Assembly: GCA_023846275.1 (NCBI GenBank)
Contig: JAIUJO010001296.1
Coordinates: 62,501 to 126,500, forward strand
Direction: 5' to 3'
DNA: 64,000 nt
Source: Vanilla planifolia
Taxonomy: Eukaryota > Streptophyta > Magnoliopsida > Asparagales > Orchidaceae
Position numbers and translations under genes: made by a program
Part shown: positions 38,155 through 48,459 of the stretch, one piece after another
Layout of the letters: the number at the start of each line of letters is the position of its first letter
Numbering within the stretch: position 1 is the stretch's first letter
The notes under the pieces: model-generated
Database searches by the model: none
The model's input: only the letters and a program-made list of their open reading frames with translations
Told to the model about the DNA's origin: nothing

Positions 38155-38395
38155 CTGAACTGCCGCTGGACCGCGCGTGCACGCTCGACGCTGGACCGCG
38201 CGCGCACGCTCGGCGCTGGACCACCCGCGCAGAAAAGCTTTCTAAAAGCTTTTCCAAACGGCATTTTTCCCAAAATTTCCTTTCGCGGTGCTGGACCGCG
38301 GGCTCTCGGCACTGGACCGCGCGTGCTCGGCGCTAGACCGGACGCTCGGTGCGCTGAACCCAGCGCTTGGCGCTGGACCGCGTGCCTCGGCATCC
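38155..38395. repeat. GC-rich minisatellite inside LTR 1
   Basis: About eight diverged copies of a 20-28-bp unit with core GCTGGACCGCG, spaced by CGCTCGG-like segments, make a CpG-dense island in an otherwise AT-rich LTR. A related AAAAGCTTT(C/T)CCAAAC motif occurs just before it (near 38100) and inside it (near 38243). Confidence 0.8.
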
Positions 38396-38695
38396 AGTTC
38401 AGCAGCGTAACCCGGTCCAGAGCCTGGATCGGTTCACGCCGCTTCCCCCTCTCTCTCTCTCGCATCCGGCGAAACCGAAATTTTTCGTCGGCGCTGGATC
38501 GGCCGTTTCATATGCTAAACCGATCGAATATGGCTCGGCTTCCGCCTCTCGATCTCCCCCGCTCACCAGAAAATTTTACACAACCCCGTCGACAGAAATT
38601 TATTTCGTACCTTATGGAAATTTAATCGTCGCACTCTGCCACCTCTTCGCCGGCGCTTTTCGCAGAATTGCTTTTTCCAAACGCACCTGGCTCGA

Positions 38696-38703
38696 CTTTT
38701 ATA
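38696..38703 (-). promoter_or_regulatory. Candidate TATA box of LTR 1
   Basis: TATAAAAG on the minus strand, about 285 bp into the LTR, conserved in all three LTRs and upstream of a (GA)n tract. A second candidate, TATATATATA at 37177-37186, lies about 1.8 kb into the LTR. The sequence does not decide which one marks the U3/R border. Confidence 0.4.
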
Positions 38704-38987
38704 GACGCGCTTATCCGTCGGTTCGTGAACCGCGTTTTTCAGAAAACCCCCTCTAAATTTTATATTTGCAAATATATTCTCCGCTAATCGGATTTGAACT
38801 AAGACTACATTTAAAATTTACAGATCTATCCTCTACGTTACAAATTTATCTCAAATCTTCAAAAATTCATAATTTATTCATTAGAGCTCCAAAAATTACA
38901 AATTAAACATTGTTGGATTCGTCTCACGGAGCTCTTTCTATAAAAAAAATATAAAAATACAAATAAGAGAAAATTAGGGCTGTTACA

Positions 38988-39000
38988 ATCTTCCCTCCTT
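38988..39000 (-). promoter_or_regulatory. Polypurine tract, copy 1
   Basis: The minus strand reads AAGGAGGGAAGAT directly against the LTR terminus TGTAACAG. This is the expected plus-strand primer of reverse transcription for a minus-strand element. Confidence 0.85.
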
Positions 39001-39021
39001 ACAAAAATTTCGTCCCAAAAT

Positions 39022-40113
39022 TTAGAACAGTTCTGGATACCGATTGATCATGTCTGTCTCTACTTTCCATGTAGCTTCTCTTTCTGTTTGACCGTGCCAC
39101 AAAACTTTAACCATAGGAATAACTTTGTTTTTTAGCTTTTTCTCTTGTCGATCAAGGATCCTCACTGTTTTTTCTGGATAAGTCAGTTCTTTCTTAATTT
39201 CGATGTCTGGATCTATATAATTCACCACATGGGAGGGATCTGGAATGTATCTCCTTAAAACTGAGACATGAAAAACATTATGTACTCCTGCCAACTGAGG
39301 AGGTAATGCTAACCGATATGCCACTTGTCCAACCCTTTCTAGTATTTGGAAAGGACCAATGAATTTAGGTTTTAATTTTCCTGCCTTTCCAAACCTGATG
39401 ATACCTTTTGTTGGACTTACTTTAATAAATACATGCTCCCCCTCTTCAAATTCGATCATTCGGTGTTTGATATCATAGTATTTCTTTTGTCTGTCCTGAG
39501 CTGCTTTCATTCTTCTTTGAATGGTTTTGATCTTTTCAGTTACTTCTTCCACAAATGCAGGACCCATCAAACTTCTTTCCTTCCCTTCGTTCCAGCATAA
39601 AGGTGATTGACATTTTCTACCATAAAGTACTTCATATGGAGCCATTCCAATGCTAGACTGATAACTGTTATTATAGGCAAATTCTACCAGCGGCAAGTGA
39701 CTTTCCCAATCTCCTCCAAAATCTAAAATACAAAGTCGTAGTAAATCCTCCAAAGTTTTTATAGTTCTTTCTGATTGACCATCTGTTTGAGGATGGAAGG
39801 CTGTACTGAACTTTAAACTTGTACCAAAAGCTTGATGTATACTCTTCCAAAAGTGAGAAGTGAATTTAGGGTCTCTATCAGAGATAATAACCTTTGGTAT
39901 CCCATGCAACTTGACAATTTGTTTTACATATTCTTGAGCTAATTTTTCAGCAGTATAAGTTGTCTTTATAGCAAGAAAATGAGCAGTTTTTGTCAGCCTA
40001 TCCACAATTACCCAAATCGCGTCATGACCTGCCGGTGATCTTGGCAATCCAACTACAAAATCCATTGCCACTTCCTCCCATTTCCATTCTGGTACCGGTA
40101 ACGACTGTAGCAA
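39022..40113 (-). pseudogene. pol fragment: integrase core, GPF module and chromodomain-like tail, copy 1
   Basis: This open stretch of 363 codons holds the integrase catalytic core. The acidic triad appears as D18 in MDFVVGLP, D79 in SDRDPKF and E115 in DGQSERT, a DD35E spacing. A GPF module ([13 protein letters not shown]) follows at about residues 245-257. The last 60 residues, with VRILDR, MVKVLW, EATW and a final YPELF, look like the chromodomain-type tail of plant chromoviruses, which in that family can bind heterochromatin histone marks. It lies in the same frame as the H2C2 fragment upstream but is cut from it by a TGA at 40135-40137. The first ATG here (40113) is internal to the original polyprotein, so it is not a genuine start. 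The copy at 45210-46301 encodes an identical protein. Confidence 0.93.
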
Positions 40114-40134
40114 TCCTCCAGGCTTTTGTTGTTC

Positions 40135-40512
40135 TCATTTGACTTGCTGGCAAATTAAACACCTTTGAACCCAATTAGCCACATCTTTCTTTAACCCTGG
40201 CCACCAGTATTGTTGTCTCAACTCTTGATACATTTTATTCTCTCCTGGATGTATGGAATATCGAGAGTTGTGAGCTTCTTTTAGTAGTAATTCTTTGAGT
40301 TGCTGATGTGTTGGAATACATAATCTATCTTGAAATCGAAGTAGACCCTCCTTATCTAATTTAAATTCAGAGACTTGTTCTTCGTGGACCTTTTGAATTA
40401 TCTTTTGTAGTTTTGGGTCTTCAGCCTGGTCTTCTTTAATTGACATCAACCAATCTGGTCTTACAGATAAGTGAGCTAGCAATATCGTATTTCTTTGTAT
40501 TTCAGATTCCAA
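40135..40512 (-). pseudogene. pol fragment: integrase zinc-binding (H2C2) domain, copy 1
   Basis: 125 codons linking RNase H to integrase. The C-terminal half carries the H2C2 zinc-binding pattern: HNSRYSIHPG supplies two histidines and CLICQQVK two cysteines, with YWWPGLKKDV between. This is the N-terminal domain of Ty3-type integrase. The fragment is bounded by two in-frame stops, TAA at 40513-40515 and TGA at 40135-40137, both in the pol frame. The apparent start is a TTG codon just after a stop, not a true initiation site. The partner copy differs at one residue (Thr in CIPTHQQ here, Ala there). Confidence 0.9.
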
Positions 40513-40996
40513 TTACAATTTGTCCATCTCAAAGATCACCTGCCTTTCTTCTGGAATAGTAGTTAATAAACTGTTAGCACTAGCCTTTCTACTAAGAGCA
40601 TCTGCCACCACATTTGCTTTACCTGGATGACATGTGATTTCCACCTCATAATCTTTAATAAATTCCAACCATCGTCTTTGCCTAAAATTTAATTCCTTTT
40701 GAGTGAAGATATATTTTAAACTGTGATGATCAGTAAACATCATACATTTAATTCCATATAAGTAATGTCTCCAAATTTTTAAAGCAAAAATGATAGCTGC
40801 TAGCTCCAAATCATGCACAGGATCATTCTTTTCATGTGTCTTAAGTTATCTAGATACACAGGCAATTACTTTGTGATGTTGTATCAATACACAACCTAGC
40901 CCTGGCAACGAGGCATCAAGGTATATCTGATAACCTTTTGTGCCTTCTGGCACTGCTAGATTTGGAGCTGTAGTTAATTTCTCTTTCAATATTTGA
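40513..40996 (-). pseudogene. pol fragment: RNase H, copy 1
   Basis: Ty3-type RNase H. Its active-site acids are visible: Asp in YLDAS (codon 40915-40917), Glu in HDLELAA, Asp in [10 protein letters not shown] and Asp in [12 protein letters not shown] at 40846-40848 interrupts the frame between the first Asp and the Glu motif, so only the part from about 40818 down remains as one open stretch of 101 codons. Another TAA at 40513-40515 separates it from the integrase part. Upstream, the RT-to-RNase H connection is badly decayed, with stops and a probable frame change. All these lesions recur 6188 bp away in copy 2. Confidence 0.9.
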
Positions 40997-41072
40997 AACT
41001 ATTCTCGTAAGCTACATCTCATTCAAATTTTGTTGTCTTTCGTGGTAAATTGGTTAACGGTGTTATAATCTA

Positions 41073-41796
41073 AGAAAAACCCTTAACAAACTTCCTATAA
41101 TATCTGGCCAATCCCAAGAAACTTCTGACCTCAGTCACTGTTGTGGGTCTTGGCCAATAGATGATAGTCAAAATCTTTTGTGGATCCACAGAGATCCCTT
41201 CTGCACTGACAACTTGTCGTCAAAAAAATGACTTTGGATAACCAAAACTCACATTTCACTAATTTGGCATATAATTGGTTTTCTCTCAAAGTCTGTAGTG
41301 TTAAATACAAATGTGTACCATGTTCTTCCAAAGATTTTGAATAAATCAGGATATCATCAATAAAGACAATGATAAAGTGGTCCAAATATTTCTTGAACAC
41401 TCGATTCATTAAATCCATAAAAGTTGCTGGTGCATTAGTTAGCCCAAAAGGTAGTACTAAGAATTCATAGTGTCCATACATGGTTCTAAAAGCTGTCTTT
41501 GGAGCATCTTCCTGCTTGATTTTTAACTAATGATATCCAGATCGCAAATCAACTTTTGAAAATACAACTGCTCCATGTAACTGATCAAACAACTCATCAA
41601 TCCGAGGCAAAGGATATTTGTTCTTGATGGTGATTTTATTGATTTCTCGATAGTCCACGCACATACGAAGACTACCATCCTTCTTTTTCACAAATAAGAT
41701 AGGTGCTCCCCATGGGGAGACACTTGGTCTAATAAATCCTTTGTCTAATAATTCTTGTAGTTGTATTTTAAGTTCTTGTAGTTCAGCAGGTGCCAT
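41073..41796 (-). pseudogene. pol fragment: reverse transcriptase, copy 1
   Basis: The N-terminal part (41527-41796) has the fingers and palm motifs [40 protein letters not shown] and [15 protein letters not shown] at 41527-41529 breaks the frame. The next stretch (from 41481) has [17 protein letters not shown] and the catalytic FIDD (41353-41364), a variant of the usual YMDD or YVDD type. Near 41220-41228 a run of seven A/T bases marks a one-base frameshift. The original frame then continues through SVDPQK, WPRP and [15 protein letters not shown] before a TAG at 41070-41072. The RT is therefore recognisable from end to end but cannot make a functional protein. Copy 2 has the same breaks. Confidence 0.93.
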
Positions 41797-41889
41797 ACGA
41801 TAAGGAGATTTTTAAATTGGCTTAGCACCAGGAATCAATTGAATTTCAAATTCAATTTCTATATTTGGGGGTAACCCTGATAATTCCTC

Positions 41890-42138
41890 TCAGAAGACAT
41901 CCAAATATTCTTTAACTATTGGTACTTCTGAGGGTTGACCAAATTGTCTATCCAAGTCCACAATGGAGACAAGACATCCAGCATATCCTTTCTTTAATAG
42001 TTTCTGAGCTTTGAGCATAGTTATGATAGGAATTTTTCTCCCTTGGCCAAAATAGATTATTTTATCTTCTCCCGGGATTGGGATTTCAATCCTCTTTTCA
42101 TAACAATCTATTTTTACTTTATGTTCACACAACCAATC
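41890..42138 (-). pseudogene. pol fragment: end of protease and protease-RT linker, copy 1
   Basis: The frame begins in DWLCEHKVKIDCYEKR, which resembles the segment that follows the catalytic part of Ty3-type proteases (the GMDWL region). It then runs through a linker ending in VPIVKEYLDVF, a standard lead-in to RT. The catalytic Asp-Ser/Thr-Gly motif is absent: only about 140 bp separate this fragment from the end of gag, too little for a protease domain, so a deletion is inferred. In-frame stops follow at 41890-41892 (TGA) and 41812-41814 (TAA) before the RT. The call rests on motif order rather than a complete domain. Confidence 0.75.
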
Positions 42139-42271
42139 TTGGCATGGATTGGTCAGATAGACTCTGATCTACATTCTCCCATATGTCATTTTTTTACATT
42201 TCTCATATCTACTCGTTCCACTTGAACTCAAACTAGCTCTACTAGTGCTCGGTTCATATGGCCTGAACCTA

Positions 42272-43063
42272 TTAGGTCTTGAATGTTTCTTCTCTTGAAA
42301 AACTAAGACTACCTCTTTTTCCTGTGAATCTGAATTTAGACTTTAGATGATCAAATCTTTTCTTCTCTTCTTCTTTGCTAGCTACCAACAAACTGAGTTC
42401 CAATTCAACTGTGCGGGCATGCTCCAGTAACTCCACATAGTTTGTTGTTCGAACGGCTACTAAAGCTGCCCGAATTTCGTCCCGTAAACCTCGTCGAAAC
42501 ATGTAGCATCGTTGTTCTTCAGGTGTTACTAACTGGGGTACATATTTAGCTAAGTGGGAGAATTTGATTTCATATGCAGTAACTGATAGTTTTTCTTGCC
42601 TGAGATTATTCAATTCTTCCCTCATTTTGGCTTTGATTGACAGAGGCATATACCATTGCTCAAATTCTGTTGTAAAATCTTCCCAAGAAATGTCTTTCAT
42701 TGGTCTGCTAGAAAATCGAAGCCGATGTCGAGAACTCCACCACAATCTGGCAGCATCTTTGAGTACCAAAACTGCCAAGGCCACTTTTCTATCATCCGAG
42801 CAAGATATCCCTTCAAAGATAATATTCATTTGCTCTAGCCAATTTTCAGCAATCATGGGATCCTCTTCCCCAGCAAAAGAAGGAGGGTGCATTCGTTGAA
42901 ATTGGTCAACTACCAAGTCAATCGATGCCTCTTCTCTATGACTACTAGTACCTCCAATGGATCGCAACAAAGAAACTAAGGTTTGCGCTAATTCTTGTTG
43001 TGCATCTCCTTGCTGCTCTCTTTCTTGATCCTTCTCTATACTTTCAGATGTAGATCTTTCCAT
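42272..43063 (-). pseudogene. gag, truncated, copy 1
   Basis: 263 codons starting at a good ATG (MERSTSES) about 140 bp downstream of the PBS, as expected for gag. The central part carries the retrotransposon gag core: MHPPSFAGEEDP, ENWLEQMNIIF, KDAARLWW, FTTEFEQWYMP and a YEIKFSHLAKYVPQLV segment. Gag would form the cytoplasmic virus-like particle. It stops after SFSREETFKT without a CCHC zinc knuckle. A decayed knuckle-like trace (CKK then, out of frame, H-x-G-E-C) may remain near 42165-42205. Gag lies in a different frame from pol. The partner copy differs at three residues in the first 160 (for example Ser versus Phe at position 6). Confidence 0.9.
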
Positions 43064-43202
43064 GTCTGAAGTTTATTGCAATCCTATAAAACTACATAAG
43101 TTATTTGACAACTAATGCCTAAGTGAGAATTTACACTAAAAAGGCAAATGCATATGCTGTGCTGGTGTCCTCACTCACATTTCCCACCTATTCCTGAACC
43201 AA
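43064..43202 (-). other. Leader between PBS and gag, copy 1
   Basis: About 140 bp of untranslated leader, with nothing else recognisable. The same length is present in copy 2 (49252-49390). Confidence 0.6.
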
Positions 43203-43215
43203 GGCTCTGATACCA
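43203..43215 (-). promoter_or_regulatory. Primer-binding site for initiator Met-tRNA, copy 1
   Basis: The minus strand reads TGGTATCAGAGCC, complementary to the 3' end of plant initiator Met-tRNA, three bases inside the LTR border. It would prime minus-strand synthesis. The same site is at 49391-49403 for copy 2. Confidence 0.93.
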
Positions 43216-43742
43216 CCTTGTCAAGCCCCCACCGACATCAATACAATTAGATCACAAAATGAACATCAGAGTCACGAGATACAATTTATAAGTGAGGACA
43301 AATAAACAAACCATAGGTGGGGACCCGATGGTAAGACAAACACTGACTCAAAATCCAAAGTATATATATAAAGACATGTTTTTAAACATTTAATCACACT
43401 AAAATTTTCCCTCTCACACATCTCTTGGAAAGGGCTCTCCTGTAACAGCATCATTCCCAGTTCTCGGTGTAGTGATTTCATGACCTGTAATGTAAGCACT
43501 AAATGAGATTTTATAAATCTCAGTAGATAAATTCACATAATTAACCAAGGAAATAAAAGGCATAACAAATACCATTAACAGTAAAGATGAATGTCATACA
43601 TACATATAAGGTAATGCCCAATGAAAACCATAAAGAAATGCAAGTTCCTTATATTGTGCTTATTATCGGGCCCAATTCCCTTTGACGCATTATCCTCTGG
43701 ATCCAATCATAAATGACTGTCCTCTAGCCGGCATCCAACCAA

Positions 43743-43898
43743 GCACATAACACTAGGCAGATATCTGATCCGAAGATCGATACCCTGCGATCCAACACGC
43801 TGAGCCTGGTGTAATCATCATGGAGTCATAGCACATAACACTAGGCAGATATCTGATCCGAAGATCGATACCCTGCGATCCCACACGCTGAGCCTAGT
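43743..43898. repeat. 88-bp direct repeat inside LTR 2
   Basis: Units start at 43743 and 43831, as in LTR 1. Confidence 0.85.
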
Positions 43899-44342
43899 GG
43901 TGAGGATAATGTTCTCTGGGAATCCATATTTTTTTTTTTATTTGTCATTTCCCAAACATCAATCCATGCCATATCAAAAGATGTTTCATTCCATATTGTT
44001 TCATCTCTTTCTTTGGCATATTGTACAATATTATTTCTTTCCTTTTTAGTTGTCATGCAAATGAAAGAAACATCAACATATAGAACAACCAAACACCATG
44101 TAACTAAAAGAAAATCATGTAAAAAAAAATACATAGTAATGTGCTACATCACAGGGTTAGGAATCTATCTACCTCAATTTGCTGTACCAACTGTCTTACT
44201 CACTTCTGCTTCTTCTTGATGTCCTACAAGCCCATAAAATACAACAATAATTAATTTAAATATGCTTATTAGTCAAAACTACTTTCTAAAAGCTTTCCCA
44301 AACACACCCTAAAATAATCCAAAAAGATGGGCTTACGCGGCA

Positions 44343-44583
44343 CTGAACCGCCGCTGGACCGCGCGTGCACGCTCGACGCTGGACCGCGCGCGCACGCTCG
44401 GCGCTGGACCACCCGCGCAGAAAAGCTTTCTAAAAGCTTTTCCAAACGGCATTTTTCCCAAAATTTCCTTTCGCGGTGCTGGACCGCGGGCTCTCGGCAC
44501 TGGACCGCGCGTGCTCGGCGCTAGACCGGACGCTCGGTGTGCTGAACCCAGCGCTTGGCGCTGGACCGCGTGCCTCGGCATCC
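44343..44583. repeat. GC-rich minisatellite inside LTR 2
   Basis: Same GCTGGACCGCG-type units as in LTR 1, nearly identical to it in length and order. Confidence 0.8.
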
Positions 44584-45175
44584 AGTTCAGCAGCGTAACC
44601 CGGTCCAGAGCCTGGATCGGTTCACGCCGCTTCCCCCTCTCTCTCTCTCGCATCCGGCGAAACCGAAATTTTTCGTCGGCACTGGATCGGCCGTTTCATA
44701 TGCTAAACCGATCGAATATGGCTCGGCTTCCGCCTCTCGATCTCCCCCGCTCACCAAAAAATTTTACACAACCCCGACGACAGAAATTTATTTCGTACCT
44801 TATGGAAATTTAATCGTCGCACTCTGCCACCTCTTCGCCGGCGCTTTTCGCAGAATTGCTTTTTCCAAACGCACCTGGCTCAACTTTTATAGACGCGCTT
44901 ATCCGTCGGTTCGTGAACCGCGTTTTTCAGAAAACCCCCTCTAAATTTTATATTTGCAAATATATTCTCCGCCAATCGGATTTGAACTAAGACTACATTT
45001 AAAATTTACAGATCTATCCTCTACGTTACAAATTTATCTCAAATCTTCAAAAATTCATAATTTATTCATTAGAGCTCCGAAAATTACAAATTAAACATCG
45101 TTGGATTCGTCTCACGGAGCTCTTTCTATAAAAAAAATATAAAAATACAAATAAGAGAAAATTAGGGCTGTTACA

Positions 45176-45188
45176 ATCTTCCCTCCTT
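45176..45188 (-). promoter_or_regulatory. Polypurine tract, copy 2
   Basis: AAGGAGGGAAGAT on the minus strand, directly abutting LTR 2. Identical to copy 1. Confidence 0.85.
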
Positions 45189-45209
45189 ACAAAAATTTCG
45201 TCCCAAAAT

Positions 45210-46301
45210 TTAGAACAGTTCTGGATACCGATTGATCATGTCTGTCTCTACTTTCCATGTAGCTTCTCTTTCTGTTTGACCGTGCCACAAAACTTTAACC
45301 ATAGGAATAACTTTGTTTTTTAGCTTTTTCTCTTGTCGATCAAGGATCCTCACTGTTTTTTCTGGATAAGTCAGTTCTTTCTTAATTTCGATGTCTGGAT
45401 CTATATAATTCACCACATGGGAGGGATCTGGAATGTATCTCCTTAAAACTGAGACATGAAAAACATTATGTACTCCTGCCAACTGAGGAGGTAATGCTAA
45501 CCGATATGCCACTTGTCCAACCCTTTCTAGTATTTGAAAAGGACCAATGAATTTAGGTTTTAATTTTCCTGCCTTTCCAAACCTGATGATACCTTTTGTT
45601 GGACTTACTTTAATAAATACATGCTCCCCCTCTTCAAATTCGATCATTCGGTGTTTGATATCATAGTATTTCTTTTGTCTGTCCTGAGCTGCTTTCATTC
45701 TTCTTTGAATGGTTTTGATCTTTTCAGTTACTTCTTCCACAAATGCAGGACCCATCAAACTTCTTTCCTTCCCTTCATTCCAGCATAAAGGTGATTGACA
45801 TTTTCTACCATAAAGTACTTCATATGGAGCCATTCCAATGCTAGACTGATAACTGTTATTATAGGCAAATTCTACCAGCGGCAAGTGACTTTCCCAATCT
45901 CCTCCAAAATCTAAAATACAAAGTCGTAGTAAATCCTCCAAAGTTTTTATAGTTCTTTCTGATTGACCATCTGTTTGAGGATGGAAGGCTGTACTGAACT
46001 TTAAACTTGTACCAAAAGCTTGATGTATACTCTTCCAAAAGTGAGAAGTGAATTTAGGGTCTCTATCAGAGATAATAACCTTTGGTATCCCATGCAACTT
46101 GACAATTTGTTTTACATATTCTTGAGCTAATTTTTCAGCAGTATAAGTTGTCTTTATAGCAAGAAAATGAGCAGTTTTTGTCAGCCTATCCACAATTACC
46201 CAAATTGCGTCATGACCTGCCGGTGATCTTGGCAATCCAACTACAAAATCCATTGCCACTTCCTCCCATTTCCATTCTGGTACCGGTAACGACTGTAGCA
46301 A
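45210..46301 (-). pseudogene. pol fragment: integrase core, GPF module and chromodomain-like tail, copy 2
   Basis: 363 codons encoding a protein identical to the copy at 39022-40113, although the DNA has a few silent differences (for example near 45537, 45777 and 46205). It has the same DD35E triad, GPF module and terminal chromodomain-like segment. It is cut from the zinc-binding domain upstream by the same TGA at 46323-46325. Confidence 0.93.
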
Positions 46302-46322
46302 TCCTCCAGGCTTTTGTTGTTC

Positions 46323-46700
46323 TCATTTGACTTGCTGGCAAATTAAACACCTTTGAACCCAATTAGCCACATCTTTCTTTAACCCTGGCCACCAGTATTG
46401 TTGTCTCAACTCTTGATACATTTTATTCTCTCCTGGATGTATGGAATATCGAGAGTTGTGAGCTTCTTTTAGTAGTAATTCTTTGAGTTGCTGATGTGCT
46501 GGAATACATAATCTATCTTGAAATCGAAGTAGACCCTCCTTATCTAATTTAAATTCAGAGACTTGTTCTTCGTGGACCTTTTGAATTATCTTTTGTAGTT
46601 TTGGGTCTTCAGCCTGGTCTTCTTTAATTGACATCAACCAATCTGGTCTTACAGATAAGTGAGCTAGCAATATCGTATTTCTTTGTATTTCAGATTCCAA
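46323..46700 (-). pseudogene. pol fragment: integrase zinc-binding (H2C2) domain, copy 2
   Basis: 125 codons, same as 40135-40512 except Ala for Thr in CIPAHQQ. The H2C2 histidines and cysteines are kept. Bounded by the same in-frame stops at 46701-46703 and 46323-46325. Confidence 0.9.
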
Positions 46701-47184
46701 TTACAATTTATCCATCTCAAAGATCACCTGTCTTTCTTCTGGAATAGTAGTTAATAAACTGTTAGCACTAGCCTTTCTACTAAGAGCATCTGCCACCACA
46801 TTTGCTTTACCTGGATGACATGTGATTTCCACCTCATAATCTTTAATAAATTCCAACCATCGTCTTTGCCTAAAATTTAATTCCTTTTGAGTGAAGATAT
46901 ATTTTAAACTGTGATGATCAGTAAACATCATACATTTAATTCCATATAAGTAATGTCTCCAAATTTTTAAAGCAAAAATGATAGCTGCTAGCTCCAAATC
47001 ATGCACAGGATCATTCTTTTCATGTGTCTTAAGTTATCTAGATACACAGGCAATTACTTTGTGATGTTGTATCAATACACAACCTAGCCCTGGCAACGAG
47101 GCATCAAGGTATATCTGATAACCTTTTGTGCCTTCTGGCACTGCTAGATTTGGAGCTGTAGTTAATTTCTCTTTCAATATTTGA
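46701..47184 (-). pseudogene. pol fragment: RNase H, copy 2
   Basis: RNase H with the same visible acids as copy 1 ([26 protein letters not shown]). The interrupting TAA is at 47034-47036. The open C-terminal part encodes the same 101 residues as copy 1. Confidence 0.9.
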
Positions 47185-47260
47185 AACTATTCTCGTAAGC
47201 TACATCTCATTCAAATTTTGTTGTCTTTCGTGGTAAATTGGTTAACGGTGTTATAATCTA

Positions 47261-47984
47261 AGAAAAACCCTTAACAAACTTCCTATAATATCTGGCCAAT
47301 CCCAAGAAACTTCTGACCTCAGTCACTGTTGTGGGTCTTGGCCAATAGATGATAGTCAAAATCTTTTGTGGATCCACAGAGATCCCTTCTGCACTGACAA
47401 CTTGTCGTCAAAAAAATGACTTTGGATAACCAAAACTCACATTTCACTAATTTGGCATATAATTGGTTTTCTCTCAAAGTCTGTAGTGTTAAATACAAAT
47501 GTGTACCATGTTCTTCCAAAGATTTTGAATAAATCAGGATATCATCAATAAAGACAATGATAAAGTGGTCCAAATATTTCTTGAACACTCGATTCATTAA
47601 ATCCATAAAAGTTGCTGGTGCATTAGTTAGCCCAAAAGGTAGTACTAAGAATTCATAGTGTCCATACATGGTTCTAAAAGCTGTCTTTGGAGCATCTTCC
47701 TGCTTGATTTTTAACTAATGATATCCAGATCGCAAATCAACTTTTGAAAATACAACTGCTCCATGTAACTGATCAAACAACTCATCAATCCGAGGCAAAG
47801 GATATTTGTTCTTGATGGTGATTTTATTGATTTCTCGATAGTCCACGCACATACGAAGACTACCATCCTTCTTTTTCACAAATAAGATAGGTGCTCCCCA
47901 TGGGGAGACACTTGGTCTAATAAATCCTTTGTCTAATAATTCTTGTAGTTGTATTTTAAGTTCTTGTAGTTCAGCAGGTGCCAT
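47261..47984 (-). pseudogene. pol fragment: reverse transcriptase, copy 2
   Basis: RT with the same order of motifs as copy 1. The fingers and palm N-terminal part is at 47715-47984, the TAG break at 47715-47717, catalytic FIDD at 47541-47552, a frameshift in the A/T run near 47408-47416 and a TAG at 47258-47260. The two open pieces are identical in protein sequence to those of copy 1. Confidence 0.93.
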
Positions 47985-48077
47985 ACGATAAGGAGATTTT
48001 TAAATTGGCTTAGCACCAGGAATCAATTGAATTTCAAATTCAATTTCTATATTTGGGGGTAACCCTGATAATTCCTC

Positions 48078-48326
48078 TCAGAAGACATCCAAATATTCTT
48101 TAACTATTGGTACTTCTGAGGGTTGACCAAATTGTCTATCCAAGTCCACAATGGAGACAAGACATCCAGCATATCCTTTCTTTAATAGTTTCTGAGCTTT
48201 GAGCATAGTTATGATAGGAATTTTTCTCCCTTGGCCAAAATAGATTATTTTATCTTCTCCCGGGATTGGGATTTCAATCCTCTTTTCATAACAATCTATT
48301 TTTACTTTATGTTCACACAACCAATC
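48078..48326 (-). pseudogene. pol fragment: end of protease and protease-RT linker, copy 2
   Basis: Same DWLCEHKVKIDCYEKR remnant and linker as copy 1, with no protease catalytic motif and the same downstream stops at 48078-48080 and 48000-48002. The deletion joint upstream is identical, so it predates the duplication. Confidence 0.75.
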
Positions 48327-48459
48327 TTGGCATGGATTGGTCAGATAGACTCTGATCTACATTCTCCCATATGTCATTTTTTTACATTTCTCATATCTAC
48401 TCGTTCCACTTGAACTCAAACTAGCTCTACTAGTGCTCGGTTCATATGGCCTGAACCTA

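Larger units (their letters stand above)
37035..38987 (-). repeat. LTR 1 (3' LTR of the tandem element)
   Basis: This LTR is 1953 bp, with termini TGTCAAGCCC and GGGCTGTTACA on the + strand. It contains an 88-bp direct repeat, a GC-rich minisatellite, a CT microsatellite (38445-38461) and candidate TATA boxes. It carries private differences from the other LTRs: a 4-bp deletion near 37399, an altered ATATCTAAG near 37102, and several C-to-T or G-to-A type changes. Reading frames up to about 129 codons in it resemble nothing I know and are not called as genes. Confidence 0.95.
43219..45175 (-). repeat. LTR 2 (middle LTR, recombinant)
   Basis: This 1957-bp LTR is shared by both internal regions. 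Its left part (to about 43.8 kb) agrees with LTR 3 against LTR 1 at an altered TTTATAAG (near 43290), at a GTAA insertion (near 43581) and at several single bases. From about 43.8 kb rightward it agrees with LTR 1 in lacking the extra 53 bp and in the GC-rich minisatellite. This mosaic fits a crossover between the original 5' and 3' LTRs. Candidate TATAAAAG lies at 44884-44891 on the minus strand. Confidence 0.93.

Noticed and set aside
37088-38756. Reading frames of 60-129 codons inside the LTRs (also in LTR 2 and LTR 3)
   Set aside because: They overlap one another on both strands, include the minisatellite, have no recognisable domain, and vary with LTR indels. They are non-coding LTR sequence.
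42564-42899. 111-codon frame on the + strand opposite gag (and 48752-49087)
   Set aside because: It is the antisense shadow of gag, with no recognised motif.
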